Source: Desulfovermiculus halophilus DSM 18834 (GTDB taxonomy: Bacteria > Desulfobacterota > Desulfovibrionia > Desulfovibrionales > Desulfothermaceae). From it: a stretch of DNA of 42,378 nt. Below the pieces are notes generated by a model that saw only the letters and a list, made by a program, of their open reading frames with translations, ran no database searches and was not told where the DNA came from. Position 1 is the stretch's first letter, and each line of letters begins with the position of its first letter. The position numbers and the translations under genes were made by a program. Positions 24,094 to 32,451 of this stretch are shown in pieces. The DNA is taken from contig NZ_JIAK01000025.1 of assembly GCF_000620765.1 (NCBI RefSeq), forward strand, positions 1 to 42,378, read 5' to 3'.

Positions 24094-25794
24094 ATGGCCA
24101 AGCGAATCACAGTTGATCCCATCACCCGTATTGAAGGGCACCTGCGCATTGACTGCGAAGTGGACAAGGGCCTGATAAGCAACGCCTGGTCCTCAGGCCA
24201 GATGTGGCGCGGAATCGAGGTCATCCTCCAGGGCCGCGACCCGCGGGAGGCCTGGCTTTATACCCAGCGGATCTGCGGCGTGTGCACCACGGTTCACGCC
24301 ATTGCCTCGGTCCGGGCCGTGGAAAACGCCCTGAACCTGGAGATCCCCTTAAACGCCCAGCTCATCCGCAACCTGATCATCGCCGGGCACGGCATCTTCG
24401 ATCATCTGGTTCACTTCTACCACCTCTCGGCCCTGGACTGGGTGGACATCGTATCCGCCCTGGACGCCGACCCCAAGGCCGCGGCCAAGCTGGGACAGCA
24501 GCTTTCCTCCTGGCACCGGAACAGCGTCAGCGAGATGACCGGAATCCAGGACAAGCTGAAGAAATTCGTTTCCTCCGGACAGCTGGGCATCTTTGCCAGC
24601 GGCTACTGGGGGCATCCGGCCATGAAGCTTTCCCCTGAGGTCAACCTCCTGGCCGTGACCCATTATTTTCAGGCCCTGGAGTACCAGCGGAAGATCAATC
24701 AGATTGTGGCCGTTTTGGGCAGCAAGACCCCGCACATCCAGAACCTGGCCGTCGGCGGGGTGGCCAATCCCGTGGATCAAGACAGCCCGGCCTCCCTGAA
24801 CATGGACAAGCTGTACCAAATCAAGAGCCTGATCACTGAGATCGATGCCTTTATCAAGCAGGTCTATCTGGTGGATGTGGCTGCTATCGGCGCCTTCTAC
24901 GCCGACTGGACCGGGTACGGAGCCGGAGTGCTCAACTACCTGAGCGTCCCGGACATGCCCACGGACACCAAGGGCGAATCCTTCATGCTCCCGGGCGGGT
25001 ATATTCCCAATGGAGACCTGGGATCCTTCCGGGCCGTCAATTCCTTCACCGACGAGTTTTTCGAGCAGAACGTCAAGGAAAGCATCAAGCATTCCTGGTA
25101 TCAAGGGGACTGGGACCGGCATCCCTACAAGGAAGAGACCGTGCCCGACTACACCGGCTTTGAGGATCAGGGCAAGTACTCCTGGATCAAGGCCCCGAAC
25201 TTCCAGGATCAGCCGGCTCAGGTCGGCCCCCTGGCCAACGTAATGGCCATGGTCGCAGCCGGGCACAAGCCGACCCAGGACTACCTGGACCTGGCCTTAA
25301 ACACCGCCGGCTCCCTGGCCGGGACCACCATCCCGGTTCAGGCCCTGCACTCAACCATCGGCCGGCATGCCGCCCGCGCGGTCCGGGCCGCGGTGCTCAC
25401 CGACACCCTGTCCCAGAACTGGAAGGCCCTGGTGGAAAACATTGGCTCCGGAGATACCGAGATCTGCAACCAGCCCCAGTTCCCCAAGGGCGAAATCCGT
25501 GGATTCGGCTTTCACGAGGCCCCGCGGGGAATGCTCTCTCACTGGGTGGTCATTGAAAACGGAAAGATCGCCAACTATCAGTGCGTGGTCCCCTCCACCT
25601 GGAACGCCGGTCCCCGGGGGAAGGATGACCAGCTCGGCCCCTACGAGGCCTCCCTGGTCGGAAACCCCATTGCCGACCCGGAAAAGCCCTTGGAGGTCCT
25701 GCGCACAGTGCATTCCTTTGATCCATGCATCGCCTGCGCCGTGCACATGATGGACCAGGAGGAGCAGGAGATCGTCAAGGTCAAGGTGCTGTAG
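24094..25794 (+). CDS. hybC: [NiFe] hydrogenase large subunit, HybC-like
   Basis: 566 residues from ATG 24094, with AAGGAG 8 nt upstream; the earlier in-frame ATG at 24070 is less likely. The N terminus ITVDPITRIEGHLRI is diagnostic. Nickel ligands are Cys61 and Cys64 (RICGVC, the L1 motif) and Cys545 and Cys548 (DPCIACAVH, L2), all cysteine and not selenocysteine. Cleavage after His551 by an endopeptidase would remove 15 residues (MMDQEEQEIVKVKVL). With hybO it forms the periplasmic heterodimer that oxidises H2. A 290-bp stretch containing an R2 repeat and two hairpins separates it from hybD. Confidence 0.96.
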   Translation: MAKRITVDPITRIEGHLRIDCEVDKGLISNAWSSGQMWRGIEVILQGRDPREAWLYTQRICGVCTTVHAIASVRAVENALNLEIPLNAQLIRNLIIAGHGIFDHLVHFYHLSALDWVDIVSALDADPKAAAKLGQQLSSWHRNSVSEMTGIQDKLKKFVSSGQLGIFASGYWGHPAMKLSPEVNLLAVTHYFQALEYQRKINQIVAVLGSKTPHIQNLAVGGVANPVDQDSPASLNMDKLYQIKSLITEIDAFIKQVYLVDVAAIGAFYADWTGYGAGVLNYLSVPDMPTDTKGESFMLPGGYIPNGDLGSFRAVNSFTDEFFEQNVKESIKHSWYQGDWDRHPYKEETVPDYTGFEDQGKYSWIKAPNFQDQPAQVGPLANVMAMVAAGHKPTQDYLDLALNTAGSLAGTTIPVQALHSTIGRHAARAVRAAVLTDTLSQNWKALVENIGSGDTEICNQPQFPKGEIRGFGFHEAPRGMLSHWVVIENGKIANYQCVVPSTWNAGPRGKDDQLGPYEASLVGNPIADPEKPLEVLRTVHSFDPCIACAVHMMDQEEQEIVKVKVL

Positions 25795-25806
25795 GGAACG
25801 AGACGC

Positions 25807-25838
25807 CTTGGGCCCCTCTCAATGATGGCCCCAAGGTA
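25807..25838 (+). terminator. Hairpin after hybC
   Basis: CCTTGGGCCCC and GGCCCCAAGG pair across TCTCAATGAT, 12 bp after the hybC stop. There is no T-run; it could reduce read-through or stabilise the 3' end of the mRNA. Confidence 0.45.
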
Positions 25839-25842
25839 TGTG

Positions 25843-26032
25843 CTGGGATAATCCAAATCGGGATCGGGATCGGGATCGAAATCGAAAGAATATGTCATTC
25901 TGTGCAGCAGGAACCCCCAGCTTATGGCTATCCATCCCGACCCCGATAGCGATAGCGATTTCGATCCTGAAAAAAGAAAATCACAACAATCGGATCACTG
26001 GACGCTCATTCTTCGCGCCAGTGATCTTCAGC
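25843..26032 (+). repeat. R2 repeat copy 4, inside the hydrogenase operon
   Basis: GGGATAATCCAAATCG, four GGGATC-type hexamers, AAAGAATATGTCATTCTG, GCAGCAGGAACCC, a second hexamer block, AAAATCACAACAATCGG and the terminal hairpin CACTGGACGCTCATTC to GCGCCAGTG. It lies between hybC and hybD. Confidence 0.8.
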
Positions 26033-26033
26033 A

Positions 26034-26066
26034 ATATCCAGGCCGGGTTTTGCCCGGCCTGGATAT
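26034..26066 (+). terminator. Perfect hairpin upstream of hybD
   Basis: ATATCCAGGCCGGG and CCCGGCCTGGATAT form a 14-bp perfect stem around TTTTG, 20 bp before hybD. No T-run follows, so it may be an mRNA processing or stability element and not a terminator. Confidence 0.5.
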
Positions 26067-26087
26067 TAATACGTCATCAAAGAGACT

Positions 26088-26588
26088 ATGACCCAGACAT
26101 CACAGCCGAATATCCTTATTTTGGGCGTGGGAAACGTCCTCCTCTCGGACGAAGGGGTGGGAGTGCGGACCATCGAGCAGCTGGAGCAGCGTTACCTCTT
26201 TCCGGCCCAGATCGATCTCCTGGACGGGGGAACCAGCGGCATGGAGCTCCTGCCTGCCCTGGACACAAGAACGCATCTCTTTATTGTCGATGCGGTGCAT
26301 CAAGAGGACCTGCATCCGGGCGGCATGATCCGGGTGGACCTGAGCCGATCCCCGGGGTACTTTCGGAACAGGATCTCCCCCCACCAGCTGGGCTTGAGCG
26401 AGGTCCTGGCCGCAGCTGAGATGAACGACTCCTTGCCTGGGCATATCACCCTTTTCGGCATCCGGCCCAAAAGTCTGGAAACCGGGCTGCAGCTTTCAGA
26501 AGAAGCCAGACAGGGTATGGAGGAAGCCATCCAGGCCATTGCCGCTTCCCTGCATGAGCTGGGGATGAAGCCTCAGCCGCGGGAATGA
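26088..26588 (+). CDS. hybD: HybD, hydrogenase large-subunit maturation endopeptidase
   Basis: 166 residues. The fold signature ILILGVGNVLLSDEGVGVR opens the protein. Nickel-sensing ligands known in the family are present: Glu22 (SDEGVG), Asp68 (FIVDAVH) and His99 (SPHQLGL). It cuts the C-terminal 15-residue tail from the hybC product once nickel is inserted. The start lacks a strong ribosome-binding site; AAGAG lies 9 nt before the ATG. It is convergent with hypE, ending 30 bp from it. The repeat and hairpin between hybC and hybD suggest that it may be expressed at a different level from the structural genes. Confidence 0.93.
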   Translation: MTQTSQPNILILGVGNVLLSDEGVGVRTIEQLEQRYLFPAQIDLLDGGTSGMELLPALDTRTHLFIVDAVHQEDLHPGGMIRVDLSRSPGYFRNRISPHQLGLSEVLAAAEMNDSLPGHITLFGIRPKSLETGLQLSEEARQGMEEAIQAIAASLHELGMKPQPRE

Positions 26589-26618
26589 CCGGGACTGTCC
26601 GCGGGATCAAAACCAGCG

Positions 26619-27623
26619 TCAGCAGATCCTGGGCAGCTGCTCCCCCTCCAGCATGTGCACCAGCCGCTGACCGCCGATAGCCGTATTCAGGACCACCCGC
26701 CCCGCCTGGCCCTGGATCACCCGGCCGACGATCTCGGCCCTTTTGCCCAGTGCATGGCTGCGCATGGCCTGCAGGGCCTTTTCGGCCATATCCTGGGGCA
26801 CAATGCAGATCATCTTGCCCTCATTGGCCAGAAACAATGGATCCAGACCCAAAAAGGAACACCCTTCCTCCACGCCTGGACTGAACGGAATCCTGGACTC
26901 CTCCAGCTCTATGCACACCCCGGACTGCTCGGCGATCTCCTTGATCGTGGTGGCCAGGCCGCCTCTGGTTGGGTCGCGCAGGACATGCACATCCCCCACC
27001 GCCTGCATCACATCGCTGACCAGCCCGTTCAGCGCAGCGGAATCGCTTTCCACCGGGGTTCGGAAGTTCAGCCCCTCCCTGTGGGCCAGCACGGTCAGAC
27101 CGTGGTCGCCCATGCTCCCGTTGACCAGCACCGCATCCCCTGGGGCCGCCCTGTTTCCCTGGGGCGGGGTCCCTTCCCCCAGCTCGCCCAGACCGGTGGT
27201 GTTGATGAACACCTGATCCACCGCCCCCCGGGGGACCACCTTGGTGTCCCCGGTGGCTATCTGCACCCCGGCCGATTCTGCGGCCCGGGCCATGCTGGCC
27301 ACGATCCGCTCCAAAAGCTCCAGACTGAGCCCCTCTTCCAGGATGAATCCGCAGCTCAAGTACCGGGGCACGGCACCGCACATGGCCACGTCGTTCACTG
27401 TGCCGTGCACGGCCAGGGAACCTATGTCCCCGCCGGGGAAAAACAGGGGGGTTACGGTGAAGGTATCCGTGCTCATTGCCACCCGGCCGGACAGATCCAG
27501 GCAGGCGGCATCGTTTAAGGAGGACAAAACGGCATTGCCCAGATGGCGGACAAAGACATCCTTGATCAAACGCTGGGAGGCCAGCCCCCCACTGCCGTGA
27601 TCCAGAAGTATATGGGTATGCAT
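26619..27623 (-). CDS. hypE: HypE, carbamoyl-to-cyanide dehydratase for hydrogenase maturation
   Basis: 334 residues from ATG 27623; a GTG at 27641 overlaps the hypD stop and is an alternative. HypE takes the carbamoyl group from HypF on its C-terminal cysteine and dehydrates it to thiocyanate, giving the CN ligands of the active-site iron. The C-terminal PRIC with the essential last Cys is intact. The N-terminal LDHGSGG and DAACLDL and the PurM-like FPGGDIGSLAVHGTVNDVAMCGA motif are characteristic. It is transcribed after hypD and convergent with hybD. hypF and hypC are not in the window. Confidence 0.95.
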   Translation of the reverse strand: MHTHILLDHGSGGLASQRLIKDVFVRHLGNAVLSSLNDAACLDLSGRVAMSTDTFTVTPLFFPGGDIGSLAVHGTVNDVAMCGAVPRYLSCGFILEEGLSLELLERIVASMARAAESAGVQIATGDTKVVPRGAVDQVFINTTGLGELGEGTPPQGNRAAPGDAVLVNGSMGDHGLTVLAHREGLNFRTPVESDSAALNGLVSDVMQAVGDVHVLRDPTRGGLATTIKEIAEQSGVCIELEESRIPFSPGVEEGCSFLGLDPLFLANEGKMICIVPQDMAEKALQAMRSHALGKRAEIVGRVIQGQAGRVVLNTAIGGQRLVHMLEGEQLPRIC

Positions 27624-27637
27624 ATTCGACTCATCTC

Positions 27638-28714
27638 TCACATTCCATACTTAAACACCGCGGCGCAGCTGCCTTCAGTGGAGACCATGCACGGCCCGGC
27701 TGGCCGGGACGGCGTGCACCCGGCCCCAAAAAGGGGACACTGCCGGGGGTGCAGCTTGCCCTTGAGCACCTCGCCGCACCGGCAGCCCGGCGGCTCCCTG
27801 TCCTCTATGTCTTCCAGCCCGAACCGCTTCCAGGCGTCCAGGCCGCTGTATTCAGGGGCCAAATAGAGGCCGCTGTCCTCTATCCTTCCCAGCCCTCTCC
27901 ACTGAGCCGGGCCGGAGTCGAACACCTCTTCCAGCACGGCCTGGGCGGCCCGGTTGCCCTGGTCCTTGACCGCCCGGGGGTAGGCGTTGATCACTTCCGG
28001 CTTTTGTTTTTCCTGCTGCCGGACCAGGGAATACAGGCCCATAAGGATATCCGCGGGCTCGAATCCGCTGACAGCCGAGGGGATCCCAAACTCCCGGCCC
28101 AAAAAGGAGTACGGCCCAAGACCGATCACCGTGGAGACATGTCCGGGGAGGAGCAGGGCATCCACGTCCAGGTCCCGGCCGGCAAGCAGATGGCCAAGCG
28201 CCGGGGGAATCCGCTTGTGGCAGGAAAGGAGGGAGAGATTGTCCAGTCCATTCTGTCCGGCCTGCTTGACCACCGCGGCCACGGCCGGGGCCGTGGTCTC
28301 GAACCCCACACCCAGAAAGACCACCTCCTGGTCCGGATTGGCCCGGGCCAGCTGCAGGGCTTCAGCCGGTGAATAGCATATCCTCACGTCCGCACCCCGG
28401 GCCTTGGCCTGCTGCAGGCTCATTCCCCGTGAGTCCGGGATACGCATCATATCCCCAAAGGTGAGCACAATCACCCCCGGGATGCGGGCAAGGGCGATGC
28501 AGGCGGCGATTTCCCGGGCATGGGTCACACAGACCGGACATCCCGGGCCGGAGACATGCTCCACCTCCGGGGGAAGCAGGGAGCGCAGGCCGGATCTGTA
28601 GATCGAGACCGTATGGGTCCCGCAGACCTCCATGAACCGAAGCCGCCCGGTCAGGGCTGCGCGTATCCTGTCCGCCAGCTCCCGGCACAAGCCGGGATCG
28701 GCATAGCCCTGCAT
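27638..28714 (-). CDS. hypD: HypD, iron-sulfur scaffold for Fe(CN)2CO assembly
   Basis: 358 residues from ATG 28714, with AGGGGGG 8 nt upstream; the open frame reaches 28900, but that extension does not look like HypD. It has CGTHT and SGPGCPVCVT, the redox cysteines of the family, FGDMMRIP, and the C-terminal cluster region GCRCGEVLKG, HPRQCPLFGAGC and GPCMVSTEGSC with the [4Fe-4S] ligands. With HypC it holds the iron while cyanide from HypE is attached. It is upstream of hypE with a gap of about 14 bp. The divergent promoter region to the HD-domain gene (28715-28977) shows no recognised operator. Confidence 0.95.
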   Translation of the reverse strand: MQGYADPGLCRELADRIRAALTGRLRFMEVCGTHTVSIYRSGLRSLLPPEVEHVSGPGCPVCVTHAREIAACIALARIPGVIVLTFGDMMRIPDSRGMSLQQAKARGADVRICYSPAEALQLARANPDQEVVFLGVGFETTAPAVAAVVKQAGQNGLDNLSLLSCHKRIPPALGHLLAGRDLDVDALLLPGHVSTVIGLGPYSFLGREFGIPSAVSGFEPADILMGLYSLVRQQEKQKPEVINAYPRAVKDQGNRAAQAVLEEVFDSGPAQWRGLGRIEDSGLYLAPEYSGLDAWKRFGLEDIEDREPPGCRCGEVLKGKLHPRQCPLFGAGCTPSRPAGPCMVSTEGSCAAVFKYGM

Positions 28715-28977
28715 TCTCGTATCCCCCCTGGTCTCCATTGCACGCTCGGCCCAGCCAATAAAGTCACGGCCCATCAATTCAGAAAGTGGATTTTCATTCC
28801 CAAGAGTTTGCAAACCTCGGAAAACTCCATAGCCCGAGTCCGGGAACCGTCCACTACCCCAGGCAAGTCTCCCTCGTTCCGGGGCCTTTACTTTTGGCAC
28901 AATCTATGGCTAAAGTCCAGAAACCCAAGGCATTGCGCACGAGCCCTTGCAACGCACAACCGGCAACCGGCACCGCC

Positions 28978-29586
28978 ATGTCCGCTTCCAGCTCATCCAT
29001 CTCCATCCCTTATCCAGCTGTCAACTGTGGCATGGTTCCGGACGATGCCCAGTGCAAGAGATGGTGGCACACGTACGGGATGCTGGAAAATGTTGCCGTT
29101 CACAGCCTGCTGGTCGCTGGAATCGCATCCTGGATCGGGCACCGGGCAAAGACCCGGGGTCTGGAGATCTCCGAGCAGACCCTGCGCGCGGCCGGCCTGC
29201 TCCACGATCTGGCCAAGACCTATACCGTGCGTCACGGTGGCAACCACAGCCAGCTCGGAGCGGCCTGGGTCATGGCCCTGACCGGAAACCCGGCCATCGC
29301 CCAGGCAGTGAGGCATCACGTCATGTGGCCCGGTCCCCTCGACGTGCGCACTCACTTCGTGCCCCTGGTCATCATCTATGCCGACAAGCGGGTCAAGCAC
29401 GACCAGATCGTTACCCTGCAGGAACGTTTCTCCGACCTGTTTGACCGCTACGGAATCAACGAGGCCAGAATTGCTTCCATGAACCGCTCCTTTGCCCAGG
29501 TAGAACATATTGAAGGCGAGCTGAGCACCCTCCTGGAGGTCGACCTGCATGCGTATCCTTTTGATAGCCGGGGGATGGTCCAATGA
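28978..29586 (+). CDS. HD-domain phosphohydrolase
   Basis: 202 residues from ATG 28978; the open frame extends to 28786, but the added part is low in protein character. An HD domain covers about 35-160: WWHTYGMLENVAVHSLLVAGIA, LRAAGLLHDLAKTYTV, HGGNHSQLGAAWVM, AVRHHVMWPGPL and VPLVIIYADKRVKHD. The metal-binding His and Asp are present, so hydrolysis of a phosphoester, for example a nucleotide, is possible. The substrate is unknown. Its last 38 bp overlap the start of ddl, so it is translationally coupled with the D-Ala-D-Ala ligase gene. No strong ribosome-binding site precedes the start. Confidence 0.82.
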   Translation: MSASSSSISIPYPAVNCGMVPDDAQCKRWWHTYGMLENVAVHSLLVAGIASWIGHRAKTRGLEISEQTLRAAGLLHDLAKTYTVRHGGNHSQLGAAWVMALTGNPAIAQAVRHHVMWPGPLDVRTHFVPLVIIYADKRVKHDQIVTLQERFSDLFDRYGINEARIASMNRSFAQVEHIEGELSTLLEVDLHAYPFDSRGMVQ

Positions 29587-30463
29587 ACGGGATGTCTCCT
29601 TAAGCGGCAGACAAGCGATTCACACCTCCCTGGAACGCCTCGGGCACCAGGTGGTATTCTTCGACCCCGCCGTCCAATTCCACCGCCTGCCGGAAATGGC
29701 CCGGGACGCCGACTTCGCGTTCATCAATCTGCACGGCTGTCCGGGCGAAGACGGGCTGATTCAGGCCCTGCTCGACCGCCTGGGATGCCCCTATCAGGGC
29801 TCCGGCCCCAGCGGTTCACTTCTGGCCCTAAACAAGGCCGCAGCCAAGGAGCTCTTTGTCGGCTCCGGGATCCCTACTCCGAATTGGGAGTTCCTTCCCC
29901 GGACCCCGGAAGGGGGATGGACCTGCGGACTGCGCTTCCCCCTGTTCCTCAAGCCCAACAACGGGGGCTCCAGCCTGGACATCAGCCATGTCCACTCCCA
30001 GGAGCAGCTCGCCGATCTGCTCCCCCCCCTGTTCTCCAAGGGATGCGAGGCCCTGCTGGAAGAGGCTGTCTCCGGACAGGAGATCACCTGCGCCGTTCTG
30101 GGTTCCACGGCCCTGCCCCCGATTCTGATCCAGCCGGCGGACTCCTCCGGTTTTTTCGACTATTTCAGCAAATATACCCCCCAGGCGGCCCAAGAGATCT
30201 GTCCGGCGCCCATATCCGGGGAGCTGACCTCCCTGATCCAGGATCTGGCCGTACGGGCCCACCAATGTCTGGGCCTGTCCGGATACAGCCGGGCCGACTT
30301 CATGGTCCGGGACAACCAGCCCTACCTCCTGGAGGTCAACACCCTGCCCGGAATGACCGCCACCAGCCTGTTTCCCCAGGCTGCGCAGGCCGTGGGGCTG
30401 TCCTTTGAGCAGATGGTGGCCGAGCTTATAGAGCTCGGGAAAAATGGCTCTTCGACCCAGTAA
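29549..30463 (+). CDS. ddl: D-alanine--D-alanine ligase, C-terminus supplied by a MITE
   Basis: 304 residues. It joins two D-Ala with ATP for peptidoglycan synthesis. ATP-grasp features: MRILLIAGGWSNERDVSLSG (N-terminal loop with the catalytic Glu), FINLHGCPGEDGLIQALLD, PLFLKPNNGGSSLDIS, EEAVSGQEITCAVL, YSRADFMVRD and LEVNTLPGMTATSLFPQAA. The family ends with SFEQMVAELIELG; the final codons NGSSTQ and the TAA come from the R1 MITE inserted at 30446. The catalytic core is complete, so activity is expected. The start overlaps the HD-domain gene by 38 bp. Confidence 0.95.
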   Translation: MRILLIAGGWSNERDVSLSGRQAIHTSLERLGHQVVFFDPAVQFHRLPEMARDADFAFINLHGCPGEDGLIQALLDRLGCPYQGSGPSGSLLALNKAAAKELFVGSGIPTPNWEFLPRTPEGGWTCGLRFPLFLKPNNGGSSLDISHVHSQEQLADLLPPLFSKGCEALLEEAVSGQEITCAVLGSTALPPILIQPADSSGFFDYFSKYTPQAAQEICPAPISGELTSLIQDLAVRAHQCLGLSGYSRADFMVRDNQPYLLEVNTLPGMTATSLFPQAAQAVGLSFEQMVAELIELGKNGSSTQ

Positions 30464-30727
30464 GTGGAATTGCATACACAAGAGTTTGCCGTCTCTTCTG
30501 TGTGCCGTGAGCGGCAGGCCCGCACATTTTCTTGGTCCCGCCAAAAGGGGGAAACCAGGCACTCACATGCATGATATGCTCAGTCCATCTGAAGGCAATG
30601 ACCACCATGTGAGTGCCCGGAGAGGGCAGGGATCCCCCTTTGGCGGGGCTTAGAAAATACCGGGCCGAAAGTGGGCACACAGAAGAGATGGCAAACTCCA
30701 AAAATCCACAGGCTACGTCGAAGAACC
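30446..30727 (+). mobile_element. R1 MITE, complete copy overlapping the 3' end of ddl
   Basis: 282 bp. The left end is GGCTCTTCGACCCAG and the right end CTACGTCGAAGAACC. The inner blocks TCTCTTCTGTGTGCC and GGCACACAGAAGAGA-like, and CACTCACATG / CATGTGAGTG, pair, so the whole element is a long palindrome. The flanks are GGAAAAAT (30438-30445) and GGAAAAAA (30728-30735), an 8-bp duplication with one mismatch. An A-to-T change relative to other copies (CAGTAAG for CAGAAAG) creates the ddl stop. No ORF of its own. Confidence 0.88.
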
Positions 30728-30768
30728 GGAAAAAAGACCCGGCATAAGCCGTCTTTGGATCACACGTT

Positions 30769-32070
30769 ATGTCCCACATATCCCAGGATGCCCACATCCA
30801 GCCCGCAGGACTGCCGGCCGGCTATAGAGCCGGACTCGGCCTGTACTCGGCCTTGTGGTACGCCGCCCTGCCGGCAGCCATGCTCTCCAAACGCCTCCGG
30901 TCCGGCCTGGGGCCCAGACTGCGTTCCCGGCTGGAACCTCGGGAGACGGACGTCTGGATCCAGGCGGCCTCAGCAGGAGAATGCACCCTGACCACAACCC
31001 TGCTCCAGGCCTGGCCCCGGGAAGCCCCCCTGACCTGCCTGGCCACGACCAACACGCCCCAGGGAATGGGGGTTCTGCGCACCTTTTCCCCTCCACAGCA
31101 CATGCTGTTCACTCCAGGATACGCTCCGCTGGACACCACGGCTCGAGTCCGCAGGGCCCTCGCCGCCCTGCGGCCCCGGGTAGTCGTCCTTCTGGAAACC
31201 GAGCTGTGGCCGAACATCTTGGCGGCTTGCGCCAGACAGCAGGTGCCGGTCATACTCCTTAATGCCCGAATGACGCCGAAAAGCCTGAGCTGGTACAGCC
31301 GATTCCGGGATCTGGCCCAGCGGATCAGGCCCCGCCGGATTCTGGCTGTGGACCGGGAGCAGGCCGACAGGTATGCCTACATCTTTGGTTCCCTCAACGT
31401 GCAGACCATGCGCAACATCAAGTTCGACCGCTGGGCTGGAATGCAGGAGCCCCTGCCCTATGTGCACAACCCCCTTTCCGGGGTGTTCAAGCCCCAGGCC
31501 AGACTGGTGGTGTACGGCTCCGTGCGCCGGGAGGAGGAATCCTCTCTGACCCCGGTCATCGCCAGGATGGCCGAGGAGCACCCCAAAGCGGTGCAGGCGG
31601 TCTTTCCCCGGCATATGCACCGTATCCCGGCCTGGAAAAAGGCCTTGCAGGAAGCCGGACTGAGCTGGCAACTTCGAAGCCAGACCCTGGAGGCCGTTCC
31701 CCAGGGCCGGGTAGTCCTCTGGGACCGCATGGGCGAGCTGGAGGCGGCCTATGCTTTGGCCAGGGCGGTCTTCATCGGCGGCAGCCTGGCCCCCCTGGGG
31801 GGACAGAACTTCCTGGAGTCTCTGGGCCAGGGGATCGTACCCTGCACCGGACCCTGGTGGTCCAATTTCTCCTGGGTGGGCCGGGAGATCCTGGATCAGG
31901 GGCTTTTGACCCAGGTCCGGGGCCCTGAAGAGCTGTTCCAGGCCCTGTCCCGCTCCCTGCGCACATCCCCGTCCAGGGACAAGGTCTTTGAGCGCTTCAC
32001 CCGCTACCTGGACCAGCGCCGGGGAGGGGTGGACGATGCCCTGGCCGCCATAAGGCAGTATATGCCCTGA
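30769..32070 (+). CDS. waaA: WaaA (KdtA), Kdo transferase of lipid A core
   Basis: 433 residues. It transfers Kdo from CMP-Kdo to lipid A precursor at the inner membrane. Family features: WIQAASAGECTLTTTLL (catalytic Glu in SAGE), CLATTNTPQGMGVL, VVVLLETELWPNIL, PVILLNARMTPKSLSWY, VYGSVRREEE, FPRHMHRIPAWKKAL and WDRMGELEAAYALARAVFIGGSLAPLGGQNFLE, the last being the nucleotide-sugar-binding GT-B site. The N-terminal hydrophobic stretch (about residues 15-35) may anchor it. It starts 41 bp after an R1 element, so its promoter may lie in or near the MITE. Confidence 0.93.
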   Translation: MSHISQDAHIQPAGLPAGYRAGLGLYSALWYAALPAAMLSKRLRSGLGPRLRSRLEPRETDVWIQAASAGECTLTTTLLQAWPREAPLTCLATTNTPQGMGVLRTFSPPQHMLFTPGYAPLDTTARVRRALAALRPRVVVLLETELWPNILAACARQQVPVILLNARMTPKSLSWYSRFRDLAQRIRPRRILAVDREQADRYAYIFGSLNVQTMRNIKFDRWAGMQEPLPYVHNPLSGVFKPQARLVVYGSVRREEESSLTPVIARMAEEHPKAVQAVFPRHMHRIPAWKKALQEAGLSWQLRSQTLEAVPQGRVVLWDRMGELEAAYALARAVFIGGSLAPLGGQNFLESLGQGIVPCTGPWWSNFSWVGREILDQGLLTQVRGPEELFQALSRSLRTSPSRDKVFERFTRYLDQRRGGVDDALAAIRQYMP

Positions 32071-32103
32071 CCACGGCCACATGCCGATTTATATATAAAC
32101 ACA

Positions 32104-32425
32104 CATGCCTGCCAAGGCGCAGGCACGCTTGCGCTAACGAAGCATGCAAACGGTTTCGATACCGATACTGACTGGGAGTGGCTACCCAAACGGATCCTGA
32201 TAATGCTGAGGGTCACTGGCGCGAAGAATGAGCGTTCAGTGCATCCGTTTGTTGCGATTTTCTTTCTTCGGGTTCGAAATCGCTATCGGGATCGGGATCG
32301 ATATCCATAAACTGAGGGTTCCTGCTGCACCGAATGACATATTCTTTCGATTTCGATACCGATCCCGATTTCGATTTCGATTTCGATTTCGATTTGGCTT
32401 ATCCCAACTATTAACTAATAACAGT
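32104..32425 (-). repeat. R5 motif and R2 repeat copy 5
   Basis: Fills most of the 381-bp gap after waaA. R5 (CATGCCTGCCAAGGCGCAGG to GCATGCAAACGG, 32104-32152) is followed by R2 in reverse orientation from about 32204: hairpin CACTGGCGC...GCGTTCAGTG, TTCTTTCTTCGGG, a hexamer block, GAGGGTTCCTGCTGCACCG and six or more TTTCGA/GATTTC hexamers, the longest such run in the window. Confidence 0.8.
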
Positions 32426-32451
32426 TCTTCATATAAACACAACGATTCTCT

